A stretch of DNA of 64,000 bases from Prochlorococcus sp. AG-347-E03 (GCA_003279115.1 QCBG01000005.1:1-64000); one strand, 5' to 3'. Positions 17,804 through 27,817 are shown, numbered from the stretch's first letter. Numbers and translations are program-made. Notes: a model not told the origin generated them from the sequence alone.

Positions 17804-18016
17804 TCAAATTGAAAATTTAATTTCATTAATTATTTGAAGTTGACCATAGTAAAAATTTGCTTTAGCAATTTTTTCAGAATCTTCTAATTGATCAAAAAAA
17901 ACAAAGCCAAGGCTTTCCCATAATGAAGATCCGCAAACATTATTCAGTTCAATTCTTGCTTCTTTTGCAAAATTATCTAGCTTTCGTTCAAGATTTTTAG
18001 ACTTAGAAACAGACAT
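17804..18016 (-). CDS. Small conserved hypothetical protein, 70 residues
   Basis: A soluble 70-residue protein with an N-terminal helix rich in Lys and Asn (SKNLERKLDNFAKEARIEL) and a C-terminal aromatic part (KANFYYGQLQIINEIKFSI). No family is recognised. The start is ATG, and 15 bases upstream lies a perfect 9-base AT-rich inverted repeat that may belong to its promoter or to the end of ycf39. It lies between infA and ycf39, all on the minus strand. Confidence 0.6.
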   Translation of the reverse strand: MSVSKSKNLERKLDNFAKEARIELNNVCGSSLWESLGFVFFDQLEDSEKIAKANFYYGQLQIINEIKFSI

Positions 18017-18030
18017 AGGTCAATAAAATT

Positions 18031-18054
18031 TATATAGTACAAATATACTATATA
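18031..18054. repeat. AT-rich inverted repeat upstream of a small gene
   Basis: TATATAGTA and TACTATATA are perfect 9-base inverted repeats around a 6-base spacer. The element lies between the end of ycf39 and the start of the 70-residue gene, and contains TATAGT/TATACT, similar to a -10 box on either strand. It could be an operator, a promoter or a weak hairpin. Confidence 0.4.
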
Positions 18055-18071
18055 ATTCTAAAATTACAATA

Positions 18072-19034
18072 TTAAAAAGGTAATCTCTTTTTTTCTTCAA
18101 TATTTAGATCAGCTTCCATTTCCCTTAATCTCTTAAGAATTTGTTGGTAGTACTCCTTTATATAACTCTCTAGTGATGTCATATCTTCTTTTTTTAGTTC
18201 TAATATTTCGTAAGTTTTGCTCATGTCAGCATCTAATGATTCACCACTGCTGGTTACTTCAGCAAAAGCCAATCTTTCAGCGACATTTAAAGAATCTTGG
18301 AAAAAGGAAACTACTTTTTGAGTGACACTAATTAGGAAGGGGGAAACTCGAAAAATTTTAGCCTTCTTTTCGCTAAATTTTTCACATAGAGATATAACTT
18401 CGTTTGAATCCCATGCTTTAGGACCAACCAATGGCAATGATGTTCTATATGTATTTGGATTATTAACTGATGCGACAATAACTTTTGCCATGTCTTGAGT
18501 ATTCATGTATGCAATTTTAGTTGGAGTTCCACTCATCCATACTGCTTGACTATCTAAAATTGGAATAGCAAATTGACTTATAACTCCTTGCATAAAAGCT
18601 GCACATTTGAAGATTGTATAATCTAGATCAGACTTCTCAAGAAGTTTTTCAGTACAAAACTTAATGTCCATTAGTGGCACTTTTCTGAATTTCTCTGTTA
18701 GAAGTATTGAAAGGAATATCACTCTTTTGACATTTAGAGTTTCACAAGCATTGAATAAGTTAAGTTTTCCATCCCAATCTATTTCATAAATACTTCTAGG
18801 ATCATCTGGCTTACTGGTTGCAGCATCAATAACGACTTCAATATCTTGTAATGCATATTCAATATCTGAAGAGTTTAATAAGTTACCTTTTGTCAGCTCA
18901 CAACCCCATTCTTGTAGAAAAGAAGCTTTTCTTGGGTTTCTAACAAAGCATCTAACTTCGTGTCCATCTTCTACAGCTTGCTTTGCTATTTGCCTACCAA
19001 GAGTCCCTGTTGCTCCTACTAAAAGAATCTTCAT
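18072..19034 (-). CDS. ycf39: Ycf39-like atypical short-chain dehydrogenase
   Basis: A 320-residue NmrA-like atypical SDR matching cyanobacterial Ycf39, which helps photosystem II assembly and chlorophyll delivery. The Rossmann motif is VGATGTLGRQIAKQA, followed by RCFVRNPRKASFLQEWG and the GNLLNSSDIEYALQ pattern. The typical SDR Tyr-x3-Lys catalytic pair is not evident, as expected for Ycf39. The C-terminus holds an added helical tail ending in basic residues. It is downstream of petM on the same strand (57 bases), and the pairing of two thylakoid-complex genes fits a photosynthetic role. Confidence 0.9.
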   Translation of the reverse strand: MKILLVGATGTLGRQIAKQAVEDGHEVRCFVRNPRKASFLQEWGCELTKGNLLNSSDIEYALQDIEVVIDAATSKPDDPRSIYEIDWDGKLNLFNACETLNVKRVIFLSILLTEKFRKVPLMDIKFCTEKLLEKSDLDYTIFKCAAFMQGVISQFAIPILDSQAVWMSGTPTKIAYMNTQDMAKVIVASVNNPNTYRTSLPLVGPKAWDSNEVISLCEKFSEKKAKIFRVSPFLISVTQKVVSFFQDSLNVAERLAFAEVTSSGESLDADMSKTYEILELKKEDMTSLESYIKEYYQQILKRLREMEADLNIEEKKRLPF

Positions 19035-19091
19035 ACTTAAGATTTACTTAACTTTTAGAACATAACTCAATTTGTTATGTATTCGTGAGAA

Positions 19092-19190
19092 TCAATCTCC
19101 CTGAAACTTTAATAATAATGCACCACCAACCAATCCTATTGGTATCAATATCCAAAAAACTGCTGCAATACTAAAAATTTCTTTAGCCAT
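19092..19190 (-). CDS. petM: Cytochrome b6f complex subunit 7 (PetM)
   Basis: Too short for the ORF track. The minus strand encodes [20 protein letters not shown] then [12 protein letters not shown] and a stop: 32 residues with a single membrane helix. This is the small PetM subunit on the periphery of the cytochrome b6f dimer in the thylakoid membrane. It is a single short gene upstream of ycf39, divergent from the hydrolase at 19282. Confidence 0.95.
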
Positions 19191-19281
19191 AGTAAAATTT
19201 TATGATTACTATAATTTACAATCAATATACATATTTTTGTTAAAAAAGTAGATAATGCAAATATCTTGAAAATTTAAATAT

Positions 19282-20226
19282 ATGGATGACAGTCTTAAAG
19301 AAAAAAATATTAATTATCCTAATTACTGGAATTGGAATGGTTTTAAAATCTGTTGGAGTGTTTCAGGCGAAGATAATAAAATTCCAATTGTATTTCTCCA
19401 CGGATTTGGTGCTAGTAGAAAACATTGGAGAAACAATTTAGAATATTTTGCAAAAAGAAATTTTGCCACTTATTCAATGGATCTAATTGGGTTTGGCGAA
19501 TCGGATCAACCTGGAATTAGACAAATTGGAAAAATAAATAATGAGATTTGGTGTGAACAAGTGAAAGACTTTATTGCACAGGTCATAAGACCAAATAATT
19601 CTGAAAAAGTCATTCTTATTGGCAATTCTTTAGGTTCATTAGTGGCATTAACATGTGCTGTTTCATTAGAGGACCAAATTGCAACAGTTATTGCATCGCC
19701 TTTACCAGATCAAATTCAGGCAAAAAAAGAGAAAATACCAAATAAATCATTACTTAAAAAAATTAAAGCTGTTTTCATAGGAATATTTTTTAGATTGTTC
19801 CCAATGGAGATTATTTTATTTCTAATAGTCAAATTAGGCTTTATAAAACTGGGGCTATATTCTGCCTATTACAAAAAAGATAATATTGATCGCGAACTAA
19901 TAGATTTAATAACAAGACCGGTTTTAAGGAGAACTGCAGCTAGATCATTAAGAGCAATGTGTATTGGAATGTCTTCAAGAGATGAAGAATTTCAAGCATC
20001 CTACCTATTAGGAAAACTTTGCGCCTCAAAAAAAGTTCCTTTTTTACTAATTTGGGGAGATAAAGATAATTTCATACCTTTGTTTCTTGGTAAAAAGATT
20101 GCAAATTTCCACAGATGGGTAAAATTAAAAATAGTATCCAATTCTGGACATTGTATCCATGATGAAGATCCTTCAGTATTCAATAGCATCTCTTATGAAT
20201 GGATTAGAGATTTAAAAACCTTTTAA
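19282..20226 (+). CDS. Alpha/beta hydrolase
   Basis: A 314-residue alpha/beta-fold hydrolase. Visible catalytic elements are the oxyanion loop VFLHGFGASRKHWR, nucleophile elbow LIGNSLGSLVAL (Ser), acid segment LIWGDKDNFIPL (Asp) and a terminal NSGHCIHDEDP (His). A hydrophobic cap region (about residues 160-195) may associate with membranes. The substrate is unknown. The ilvH start lies 3 bases after its stop, so they are probably co-transcribed, though no functional tie is evident. Confidence 0.88.
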   Translation: MDDSLKEKNINYPNYWNWNGFKICWSVSGEDNKIPIVFLHGFGASRKHWRNNLEYFAKRNFATYSMDLIGFGESDQPGIRQIGKINNEIWCEQVKDFIAQVIRPNNSEKVILIGNSLGSLVALTCAVSLEDQIATVIASPLPDQIQAKKEKIPNKSLLKKIKAVFIGIFFRLFPMEIILFLIVKLGFIKLGLYSAYYKKDNIDRELIDLITRPVLRRTAARSLRAMCIGMSSRDEEFQASYLLGKLCASKKVPFLLIWGDKDNFIPLFLGKKIANFHRWVKLKIVSNSGHCIHDEDPSVFNSISYEWIRDLKTF

Positions 20227-20229
20227 AAT

Positions 20230-20754
20230 ATGAAACATACATTATCAGTTCTTGTTGAAGATGAATCTGGAGCTTTGAGTAGAATCTCAGGTCTCTTTGC
20301 TAGAAGGGGATTTAACATAGATAGCTTAGCTGTAGGCCCTGCAGAATCGAAAGGGATTTCAAGATTAACAATGGTTGTAGAAGGTGATGATGAAACTCTT
20401 CAACAAATGACTAAGCAACTTAATAAGTTATTTAATGTTCTGGGAGTTGTTGATTTTACTAATCTCGCCGCTGTTGAGAGAGAATTAATGTTACTGAAAG
20501 TATCTTCAAAAGAAGATACAAGAAGCAATATACTAGATATAGTTCAAATATTCCGTGCAAAAGTTGTAGACGTTTCAGATATAGCATTAACACTTGAAGT
20601 TGTTGGAGATCCTGGGAAGTTAGTTGCTTTGGAGAAATTACTCGAACCATATGGCATTCTTGAAATAGCAAGGACTGGCAAAGTAGCTCTTAAGCGCTCT
20701 TCAGGAGTTAATACAGAAATGTTGAAAATCAACAAATATTCTCTAGAAATTTAA
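20230..20754 (+). CDS. ilvH: Acetolactate synthase small (regulatory) subunit
   Basis: Regulatory subunit of acetolactate synthase, first common step of valine, leucine and isoleucine synthesis. The N-terminal ACT domain is typical ([20 protein letters not shown], then [17 protein letters not shown]), as is the C-terminal domain ([20 protein letters not shown]). The 174-residue length is normal. It would confer feedback inhibition by valine. The gene converges with the cyclophilin gene, overlapping its end by 4 bases. Confidence 0.96.
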   Translation: MKHTLSVLVEDESGALSRISGLFARRGFNIDSLAVGPAESKGISRLTMVVEGDDETLQQMTKQLNKLFNVLGVVDFTNLAAVERELMLLKVSSKEDTRSNILDIVQIFRAKVVDVSDIALTLEVVGDPGKLVALEKLLEPYGILEIARTGKVALKRSSGVNTEMLKINKYSLEI

Positions 20755-21404
20755 TTAGATATTTTCACTTCCTTGATATAGTCTGCTTGATCAATTTTTT
20801 CAAGTACTTCTAATCCTTTAATAATTTTTCCAAAAATCGAGTATCTTCCGTCTAATTCTGGAATCCTATTTGTTACAAAAAAAAATTCTGTAGATGAAGA
20901 CTTACTTTTTCCTAGTTTTACCATAGCTATTGAACCACTCTCAAAAGTATTTATCAAATCTTCAGCTTCATAAGGATTTTTTATTTGATATTTGTATGTC
21001 GGTTTAGTTTCTTCCTTAAATTTTATTTCTAAAGGAATTGAGAGACTTGTTTTGTTTATAGCTTGATTTTGTTCAATATAAAATTTATTTTCTGGATTAA
21101 CCCCACTGTGTATAAATTTATGTTGGGGATAACTGATTATTTTATAAAATTTTTTATTTTTATAAATATTATTTTCTATATTTTCTATAAAGTTGGATAC
21201 TGTAACTGGGTTATCTTTACCAAATAACTTAACCTCAAAATTTCCTTTTGAAGTTTTAAAATAAACAATTTCATTATTTTTTATACAATTTAATTTAAGT
21301 TTTTGACAGTAATAATTTGAATCAATCTGACTTTTAAAACTGCAAGCTGACGCCAAAAACAAAATCTGAATGAAAGATGATGTTTTTAATAAATATTGTT
21401 TTAT
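20751..21404 (-). CDS. Cyclophilin-type peptidyl-prolyl isomerase, probable lipoprotein, ATA start
   Basis: Prolyl isomerase of the cyclophilin fold: [20 protein letters not shown] at the start of the domain and [20 protein letters not shown] with [14 protein letters not shown] at the end. The ORF track starts at TTG 21362, but that leaves only six residues before a lipobox-like ASAC. The frame continues upstream through [20 protein letters not shown], a good lipoprotein signal peptide. The only plausible start is ATA at 21404, six bases after a strong GGAGGG and overlapping the ycf4 stop (ATAA). The protein is then 217 residues and likely anchored facing the periplasm or lumen. Confidence 0.85.
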   Translation of the reverse strand: MKQYLLKTSSFIQILFLASACSFKSQIDSNYYCQKLKLNCIKNNEIVYFKTSKGNFEVKLFGKDNPVTVSNFIENIENNIYKNKKFYKIISYPQHKFIHSGVNPENKFYIEQNQAINKTSLSIPLEIKFKEETKPTYKYQIKNPYEAEDLINTFESGSIAMVKLGKSKSSSTEFFFVTNRIPELDGRYSIFGKIIKGLEVLEKIDQADYIKEVKISN

Positions 21405-21958
21405 TTTAAGCCCTCCAAATTAACATTCAAAAATTTAGCCAGCCTTGCACCTTCTTCTTCAACTTGAAGAAGTGGTTTAAGTTCACCTGCTCCGCTAAGA
21501 GGGAGGGGTTTTTTTCTCCCTTTAAGGACTAAGGCAATTCTTCTTCTAGGATTAAATCCTTCACTAATATCTAATTTTACCGATTTAATTTCTTCGAATT
21601 TCAATTTAACTTCAATATCTTTAAATAACCCTTTTCTTTTTATTTCCACAGACTTTGATGATTTATCAAAAGAATTACTTCCTGAACCAAAATTTATATA
21701 AACTAGGTACCACAAATAAAAATTCAATAAATTTGCTATGACTCCGTAGGCTCCCATTATGATTCCTTGCGGTATAAATAATAAAGTTGATGGATTTCCC
21801 AAAGGTAACAGATCCCTCCCTGTGTAACTCGATAAAGAGGCTAAAAGGAAACCTATACCTCCTATCGTAAGCATTCCACCAATAATATAATTAGAAATTT
21901 TTCTTGATCCACCAATTTTTTGTTCGATTTTATCGAAAGACGTGAGGTCTGAATTCAT
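21401..21958 (-). CDS. ycf4: Photosystem I assembly protein Ycf4
   Basis: Thylakoid membrane factor for photosystem I assembly, 185 residues. Two N-terminal membrane helices are visible (SNYIIGGMLTIGGIGFLLAS and a second around GIIMGAYGVIANLLNFYLWY), separated by the family SYTGRDLLPLGNPSTLLFIP loop. The soluble C-terminal half contains GFNPRRRIALVLKGRKKPLP. The 3' end carries the Shine-Dalgarno sequence of the downstream cyclophilin gene. Divergent from psbD across a 181-base gap. Confidence 0.95.
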   Translation of the reverse strand: MNSDLTSFDKIEQKIGGSRKISNYIIGGMLTIGGIGFLLASLSSYTGRDLLPLGNPSTLLFIPQGIIMGAYGVIANLLNFYLWYLVYINFGSGSNSFDKSSKSVEIKRKGLFKDIEVKLKFEEIKSVKLDISEGFNPRRRIALVLKGRKKPLPLSGAGELKPLLQVEEEGARLAKFLNVNLEGLK

Positions 21959-22139
21959 TTTTATCTTTTTTAGAGCCTAATTCAGATAATTTAACAAACT
22001 AAGGGAGTATTCTTACCTATTTTTTAATAAAAAAGTCAGGAAAGCTTTACAAGGCATTTCAGATATACGAATATTTCCCCACATTACTCTCAATCTTTGT
22101 TACAGTCACTGCGTATCCCAAAGCTAAAAACGATTTCTC
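21959..22139 (+). promoter_or_regulatory. Divergent ycf4/psbD upstream region
   Basis: A 181-base non-coding gap between ycf4 (minus) and psbD (plus). It must hold the psbD promoter and leader. I see AT-rich tracts and several poor -10-like matches, but no clear -35/-10 pair or hairpin that I can defend. Confidence 0.4.
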
Positions 22140-23216
22140 ATGACGATCGCAGTTGGTAGCGCCCCACAAAGAGGATGGTTTGATGTCCTTGATGATTGGT
22201 TGAAGCGCGACCGCTTTGTATTTATTGGTTGGTCCGGACTACTTCTACTTCCTTGTGCATATCTTGCTATAGGTGGTTGGTTCGTCGGAACAACATTTGT
22301 TACCTCTTGGTACACACACGGAGTTGCAAGCTCATACCTCGAAGGTTGTAACTTTTTAACAGCAGCTGTAAGCACCCCTGGTGATGCCATGGGACACAGT
22401 CTTCTATTTTTATGGGGTCCTGAAGCCCAAGGTAGTTTCGTAAGATGGCTACAACTTGGCGGTCTTTGGAACTTCGTTGCATTACATGGAGTATTTGGCC
22501 TAATTGGTTTTATGCTTCGTCAGTTTGAAATTGCTGGCCTTGTTGGAATTAGACCATACAACGCACTAGCTTTCTCAGCGGTAATTGCAGTATTTACAAG
22601 TATTTTCCTTATTTATCCTTTAGGACAGCATAGTTGGTTCTTCGCACCTTCATTTGGTGTTGCAGCAATCTTCCGTTACATTCTGTTCATTCAAGGTTTT
22701 CACAATATTACTTTAAACCCATTCCATATGATGGGAGTTGCTGGAATTCTTGGTGGCGCTCTACTTTGTGCTATTCACGGAGCTACAGTACAAAATACTT
22801 TGTATGAAGATACAAGTATTTACACAGATGGTAAAGTTCAAAGTTCAACATTTAGAGCTTTTGATCCAACTCAAGAAGAAGAAACTTATTCAATGATTAC
22901 AGCTAATAGATTCTGGAGTCAAATCTTCGGTATTGCTTTCTCAAATAAGCGTTTCTTACATTTCTTGATGCTATTTGTACCTGTTATGGGTATGTGGACA
23001 TCTTCAATCGGTATTGTCGGCTTAGCACTAAACTTAAGAGCTTATGATTTCGTAAGTCAAGAAATACGTGCAGCAGAAGATCCAGAATTTGAAACTTTCT
23101 ATACAAAAAATATACTTTTGAACGAAGGTATGCGAGCATGGATGTCTTCTGTGGATCAACCACACGAAAACTTTGTATTCCCTGAGGAGGTTCTTCCACG
23201 TGGAAACGCCCTTTAA
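22140..23216 (+). CDS. psbD: Photosystem II D2 protein
   Basis: Reaction-centre core subunit of photosystem II that binds the special-pair chlorophylls, pheophytin and QA together with D1. The 358-residue sequence is near-canonical, from [20 protein letters not shown] through the helix regions with [19 protein letters not shown] to the C-terminal [15 protein letters not shown]. The 3' end contains the ribosome site and GTG start of psbC, so the two are translationally coupled. Confidence 0.99.
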   Translation: MTIAVGSAPQRGWFDVLDDWLKRDRFVFIGWSGLLLLPCAYLAIGGWFVGTTFVTSWYTHGVASSYLEGCNFLTAAVSTPGDAMGHSLLFLWGPEAQGSFVRWLQLGGLWNFVALHGVFGLIGFMLRQFEIAGLVGIRPYNALAFSAVIAVFTSIFLIYPLGQHSWFFAPSFGVAAIFRYILFIQGFHNITLNPFHMMGVAGILGGALLCAIHGATVQNTLYEDTSIYTDGKVQSSTFRAFDPTQEEETYSMITANRFWSQIFGIAFSNKRFLHFLMLFVPVMGMWTSSIGIVGLALNLRAYDFVSQEIRAAEDPEFETFYTKNILLNEGMRAWMSSVDQPHENFVFPEEVLPRGNAL

Positions 23217-24582
23217 TAATTTACTAAGAGCTCCAAACCAAAGTATTGAGGAAACTGGTTATGCCTGGTACGTAGGCAACGCTAGATTAATCAATTTATC
23301 TGGACGTTTATTAGGAGCTCATATTGCTCACTCTGGACTAATAGTCTTTTGGGCAGGAGCAATGATGCTCTTTGAGGTTAATCATTTTACTTTTGATAAA
23401 CCAATGTGGGAGCAAGGACTAATCTGTATGCCACACGTAGCAATGTTTGGTTATGGAATTGGCCCCGGTGGTGAAGTTACTGATATCATGCCTTTCTTCC
23501 AGGCAGGTGTGGTTCATTTGATAGCTTCTGCTGTTCTTGGTTTTGGTGGTATTTACCATTCATTAGCGGGTCCAGAAAAACTCGAAGAAGATTTCCCATT
23601 TTTCTCAACTGATTGGAGAGATAAAAATCAAATGACTAATATCCTTGGATATCATTTGATTGTTTTAGGTGTAGGTGCATTAGCATGGTCAGTTAACTGG
23701 TGTTTTATTGGCGGTGCATATGACACATGGGCACCTGGTGGTGGTGAAGTCAGACTTGTCAATCCAACTTTAGACCCAAGGGTTATTCTTGGTTATTTAT
23801 TCAGATCCCCATGGGGAGGTGCTGGTTCAATAATCGGTGTAAACTCAATCGAGGATATTGTTGGTGGTCATGTATATGTGGGTATTACTGCAATTATTGG
23901 AGGAATATTCCATATCTTTACTAAACCTTTTGGATGGGCAAGAAGAGCGTTTATCTGGAACGGCGAAGGTCTTTTAAGTTATGCTCTTGGTGGAATTTGT
24001 GTAGCAAGTTTTATTGCTTCAACATTCATCTGGTTTAACAATACTGCTTACCCTTCAGAATTTTATGGACCAACAAATGCTGAAGCTTCACAGGCCCAAA
24101 GCTTTACTTTCCTTGTGAGAGACCAAAGAATTGGAGCTAACGTAGGTTCAACAATGGGACCAACAGGTCTAGGTAAGTATCTCATGAGATCTCCTACTGG
24201 TGAAATTATATTTGGTGGTGAAACAATGAGATTTTGGGATTTCAGAGGTCCATGGTTAGAGCCTTTAAGAGGACCTAACGGTTTAAGCCTTGAGAAAATC
24301 CAAAATGATATTCAGCCTTGGCAAGTAAGAAGAGCTGCTGAATATATGACTCATGCTCCTAACGCTTCTATCAACTCTGTTGGTGGAATCATTACAGAGC
24401 CTAATGCTGTTAACTTCGTTAACTTAAGACAATGGTTAGCTGCAGCTCAATTCTTCCTAGGATGGTTTACATTCATTGGTCACCTTTGGCATGCTGGACG
24501 TGCTAGAGCGGCCGCTGCTGGTTTCGAAAAAGGAATCGACAGAAAGAGTGAACCAGCTCTAGAAATGCCTGATTTAGATTAA
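23200..24582 (+). CDS. psbC: Photosystem II CP43 chlorophyll apoprotein
   Basis: Inner antenna of photosystem II with six membrane helices, supplying a ligand to the Mn4CaO5 cluster. The track begins in-frame at 23173, but the family N-terminus [15 protein letters not shown] starts at GTG 23200, inside psbD and 10 bases after GAGGAGG. That gives 460 residues and a 17-base overlap with psbD, the usual cyanobacterial arrangement. The large lumenal loop region includes the conserved [21 protein letters not shown] strong terminator follows. Confidence 0.98.
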   Translation: METPFNNLLRAPNQSIEETGYAWYVGNARLINLSGRLLGAHIAHSGLIVFWAGAMMLFEVNHFTFDKPMWEQGLICMPHVAMFGYGIGPGGEVTDIMPFFQAGVVHLIASAVLGFGGIYHSLAGPEKLEEDFPFFSTDWRDKNQMTNILGYHLIVLGVGALAWSVNWCFIGGAYDTWAPGGGEVRLVNPTLDPRVILGYLFRSPWGGAGSIIGVNSIEDIVGGHVYVGITAIIGGIFHIFTKPFGWARRAFIWNGEGLLSYALGGICVASFIASTFIWFNNTAYPSEFYGPTNAEASQAQSFTFLVRDQRIGANVGSTMGPTGLGKYLMRSPTGEIIFGGETMRFWDFRGPWLEPLRGPNGLSLEKIQNDIQPWQVRRAAEYMTHAPNASINSVGGIITEPNAVNFVNLRQWLAAAQFFLGWFTFIGHLWHAGRARAAAAGFEKGIDRKSEPALEMPDLD

Positions 24583-24599
24583 TTTTTCTATTTCATCTA

Positions 24600-24632
24600 A
24601 AAAAGCCCTATCTCTAGATAGGGTTTTTTTTT
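24600..24632 (+). terminator. Rho-independent terminator after psbDC
   Basis: CCCTATC and GATAGGG form a perfect 7-base stem with a four-base loop, flanked by A and T runs. It lies 18 bases after psbC. With A on one side and T on the other it can work both ways and also serve the convergent maf gene. Confidence 0.9.
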
Positions 24633-24643
24633 GCTCAATTTTA

Positions 24644-25255
24644 TTATCTATATAAATTTTCTCTGAGCCATGGCAAACTTAAACCCATTACATTACTGAA
24701 GCAACCCTCTATTTTTTCTATATATTTGCCGCCTATACCTTCCAAAGCAAACCCACCTGCACAGTGTAAAGGTTCGTTTGTATCTACATAACTTTTTATT
24801 TCCCAATCTTCCAACTTAGAAAAATAAACTCTTGAACTGACTGTTTTCTTAATTGTTTTAATTACTCTAAACTTGTTTAAAGATGAATCAAAATTTCCAA
24901 TTATTAGAGTGTGTCCAGTATGTAAAAAACCATATTCTCCAGACATTTTTTTCCATCTAGTAAATGCCTCTTCTTTATCAGATGGTTTTCCATAAGCTTC
25001 CCCTTTAAATTCAAAAATTGAATCACATCCAAGAATTTGCAATAGACCAAAATTTAATTTTTCGGGAAATGATATTTCTTGAATATTATCAGATAAACTA
25101 TTTGCCTTTTGAAAGGATAATTCCAAAGCTAAATGATATGTGTTCTTTTCTTTTATTGAATTTTCATCAAAGTTACTCGGTATTTGAATAAATTCAATTT
25201 GACAATTTTCAAGTAATTGCTTTCTAGATTGAGAGGCAGAGGCTAGAATTAACAC
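24644..25255 (-). CDS. maf: Maf-like nucleotide pyrophosphatase
   Basis: A 203-residue Maf/HAM1-fold protein. Family members hydrolyse non-canonical or canonical nucleoside triphosphates to monophosphates and are thought to clean the nucleotide pool. The N-terminal motif [20 protein letters not shown], the FDENSIKE segment, the metal-site area [11 protein letters not shown] and the C-terminal [12 protein letters not shown] are all present. It starts at ATG or a nearby codon at the 5' boundary, converges with psbC, and is divergent from cobQ. Confidence 0.9.
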   Translation of the reverse strand: MLILASASQSRKQLLENCQIEFIQIPSNFDENSIKEKNTYHLALELSFQKANSLSDNIQEISFPEKLNFGLLQILGCDSIFEFKGEAYGKPSDKEEAFTRWKKMSGEYGFLHTGHTLIIGNFDSSLNKFRVIKTIKKTVSSRVYFSKLEDWEIKSYVDTNEPLHCAGGFALEGIGGKYIEKIEGCFSNVMGLSLPWLRENLYR

Positions 25256-25321
25256 AAAATTTTTACCAAATTATAATTCAATTTTCTAAATAATAAATTT
25301 CAAACTATATTAAATTTACTA

Positions 25322-26851
25322 ATGGATTTGGAAGAAAAGTTTCAACCAATAAAGAAACCAATAATGGTCTTAGGTACTTCCAGTGGGGCAGGAAAATCAT
25401 TAACAGTTACAGCTATTTGCAGAATTCTAAAAAATTTAGGAGAAGAACCAATACCTTATAAAGGTCAAAATATGAGTAACAACGCTTGGGTTGATTGGGA
25501 TGGAGGAGAGATGGCATATTCACAAGCACTTCAAGCCTTTGCTTGTGGTATAAATCCTTCTTCAGAAATGAATCCTATTTTATTAAAACCACAAGGAAAT
25601 TCAATAAGCGAGGTCATTCACCTTGGAAAAAGCATAGGAACCACAACCGCAAAAAATTACTATAAAGATTGGTTTTTTCCTGGCTGGGAAGTAATTAAAA
25701 AAAGTTTAAAGTCTATTTATAAACGAACTCCGAATTGTCGATTAATTATCGAAGGTGCTGGCAGTCCCGTAGAAATGAATTTAATTCATAGAGACCTTAC
25801 TAATTTAAGAGTTGCAAAATATTTAAATGCAAATTGCATATTAGTTACTGATATTGAAAGAGGAGGCGTATTTGCACAAATAATTGGCACTCTTGAATTA
25901 TTGAAGCCCGAAGAAAAGAAACTTATTAAGGGAATTATTATAAATAGATTCAGAGGAGACCTTTCATTATTTGAAGAAGGGAAGAAATGGATAGAGAATA
26001 AAACTCAAATCCCTGTTATTGGAATTATTCCATGGTTAAATGATTCATTTCCTCCAGAGGATTCTTTAGATTTATTAGAAAAAAAAATCACTGTCACAAA
26101 TCCTGAGATAAAAGTTGGGATTATAAAATTACCATCTATAAGTAACTTCTCGGATTTTGATCCATTAGAAAATGAAGAAACAATATTAATTGAATGGATT
26201 AGAGAGTCTCAGAACTTGAGTAAGTATGACTTCATTATTCTGCCGGGTAGTAAACAAACGATTAAAGATCAAATATTTCTTGAAAATTCTGGCTTATCTC
26301 AGGATATAAGGGAATATTCAAATAACAAAGGCAATATTTTTGGAATATGTGGGGGTCTACAAATGTTAGGGACAACACTGGAAGATCCTTATTTTAAAGA
26401 GGGTTCCAACAATTGTTCTGAACAAAAAACTAAAGGGATTGGATTACTGCCATTAAAAACCACTTTCCTTGAAAAGAAATTGACGCGTCAAATCAACTCG
26501 GAATCTTTTTGGCCATGCCAATCTAAAATTAATGGTTTTGAAATTCATAATGGCCAGACGGAATTGAATGATAATCAAAACTCATTAAAAATTAACCCCA
26601 TCTTCAAAGACTTAAATCTTGGCTGGTACAAAGAAAATATAGAAGGTGGAACTATTGCAGGCACATACATTCATGGCATCTTCGAAAATGATGATTGGAG
26701 AGATCAATATATAAATTTAATAAGAAAGAGTAAAAATCTACCAATGATAATTAAAAAATCAATATCTTATAAAAAGAAAAGAGAATCAATCCTTGATAAT
26801 CTTGCTAATGAATTTAATAAACACTTAAATCTCACATCATTTTTAGATTGA
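25322..26851 (+). CDS. cobQ: Cobyric acid synthase
   Basis: Glutamine-dependent amidation of adenosylcobyrinic acid a,c-diamide at four side chains in cobalamin synthesis. The N-terminal ATP-binding domain starts with MVLGTSSGAGKSLTVTAICR, and QGNSISEVIHLGKSIG is typical. The C-terminal class I glutaminase-like domain shows FGICGGLQMLG (Cys nucleophile) and TYIHGIFEND (His). The 509-residue length is normal. Its TGA stop overlaps the TTG start of the following ferredoxin by 4 bases, giving translational coupling. Confidence 0.95.
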   Translation: MDLEEKFQPIKKPIMVLGTSSGAGKSLTVTAICRILKNLGEEPIPYKGQNMSNNAWVDWDGGEMAYSQALQAFACGINPSSEMNPILLKPQGNSISEVIHLGKSIGTTTAKNYYKDWFFPGWEVIKKSLKSIYKRTPNCRLIIEGAGSPVEMNLIHRDLTNLRVAKYLNANCILVTDIERGGVFAQIIGTLELLKPEEKKLIKGIIINRFRGDLSLFEEGKKWIENKTQIPVIGIIPWLNDSFPPEDSLDLLEKKITVTNPEIKVGIIKLPSISNFSDFDPLENEETILIEWIRESQNLSKYDFIILPGSKQTIKDQIFLENSGLSQDIREYSNNKGNIFGICGGLQMLGTTLEDPYFKEGSNNCSEQKTKGIGLLPLKTTFLEKKLTRQINSESFWPCQSKINGFEIHNGQTELNDNQNSLKINPIFKDLNLGWYKENIEGGTIAGTYIHGIFENDDWRDQYINLIRKSKNLPMIIKKSISYKKKRESILDNLANEFNKHLNLTSFLD

Positions 26852-27099
26852 AAGGGAAAAACATAAAAGTCTTATGGCCAAATAATGTTGAGACATTTGT
26901 TTCAGAAGGAGATGATTGGTTCTCTTCTGCTGAGAAAGCAGGTTTGGAAATTCCGACTGGATGTCTTACAGGCAGTTGTGGAGCCTGTGAAATCGATGTA
27001 AACGGTGAAACAATAAGGGCCTGTATCAGTGAAATCAAAAATAGTAAGCAGTGTAGTCTAAAGGTTTCTTTGACTACAGACCCATTTTGGGAAACCTAG
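26848..27099 (+). CDS. Plant-type [2Fe-2S] ferredoxin
   Basis: An 83-residue [2Fe-2S] ferredoxin. The cluster cysteines appear as PTGCLTGSCGACEIDV plus the later IRACISE. It begins at TTG inside the cobQ stop (TTGA). The loop differs from the photosynthetic PetF pattern, so a dedicated rather than bulk electron-carrier role is likely. Coupling to cobQ hints that it could serve a cobalamin-related or nearby redox enzyme, but this is inference from position only. Confidence 0.88.
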   Translation: MKGKNIKVLWPNNVETFVSEGDDWFSSAEKAGLEIPTGCLTGSCGACEIDVNGETIRACISEIKNSKQCSLKVSLTTDPFWET

Positions 27100-27125
27100 C
27101 TAATTTAAAATTTTTTTTATAAAAC

Positions 27126-27737
27126 TCAACATGTTAATGTTTTTATTTTTACCTTATCTTTCTTAAAAATTTTTGTTATTACGCTACCTGTTTTGCTATT
27201 AAAACAGCCTAAGACACCTTTTTCGTCATCACTGAAAGGAATTGACTGTACATTGAAAATTAAATCCTCGCTGTACATCGTTAGCCAGTAGTTACGATTT
27301 TTGGATTCCCAAATAGTAGCAGTTGAATTATTGCCTAATTTTATGCAATCTCTAAGATGATTATTTCTTGTTTGTTTTTGCGTTAAATGACATCCTGATA
27401 CCTTTGTAAATCTTTGCAAATCTCCTACCGACTTTGGATAAATTGAATCAGACATATAAATATTTTTAGCTGCATAAAGATATGATCTTATGTTTAATCT
27501 TTCTTGTATTAACATAAATTCTTTTGAGACATCTACGGAACTTCTTAAAGAATTAAAACCAGCGTTAGAGTATTTTTTAATCCCATCAATCGATTTTCTA
27601 ACTGGAATTTCAAGTTTTGGAACTGCTATTACAAGAAGAATACTTGAAATTGCAAGAACGAAAATAATTTCTACTAAAGAAAAACCAGATTCACATTGAT
27701 TGAATATTCTTTTTCTAACAGATAAAAAATTTCTCAT
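27126..27737 (-). CDS. Type IV prepilin-like / pseudopilin protein
   Basis: A 203-residue protein with a clear prepilin signature: a basic leader (MRNFLSVRKRIFNQCESG) followed by FSLVEIIFVLAISSILLVIA, where cleavage is expected before Phe and Glu5 is present. The rest is a globular domain containing two pairs of cysteines near its C-terminal half. It would be processed by prepilin peptidase and enter a type IV pilus or related secretion/uptake machine. It stands alone here; no pilus assembly genes are adjacent. Confidence 0.85.
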   Translation of the reverse strand: MRNFLSVRKRIFNQCESGFSLVEIIFVLAISSILLVIAVPKLEIPVRKSIDGIKKYSNAGFNSLRSSVDVSKEFMLIQERLNIRSYLYAAKNIYMSDSIYPKSVGDLQRFTKVSGCHLTQKQTRNNHLRDCIKLGNNSTATIWESKNRNYWLTMYSEDLIFNVQSIPFSDDEKGVLGCFNSKTGSVITKIFKKDKVKIKTLTC

Positions 27738-27817
27738 AAATTAAATCTATTAAAAGATTTATGTCTTATTTATTATCTATGAAAAAATAAAATGCAGCAA
27801 TTATAAATATGTATAAA

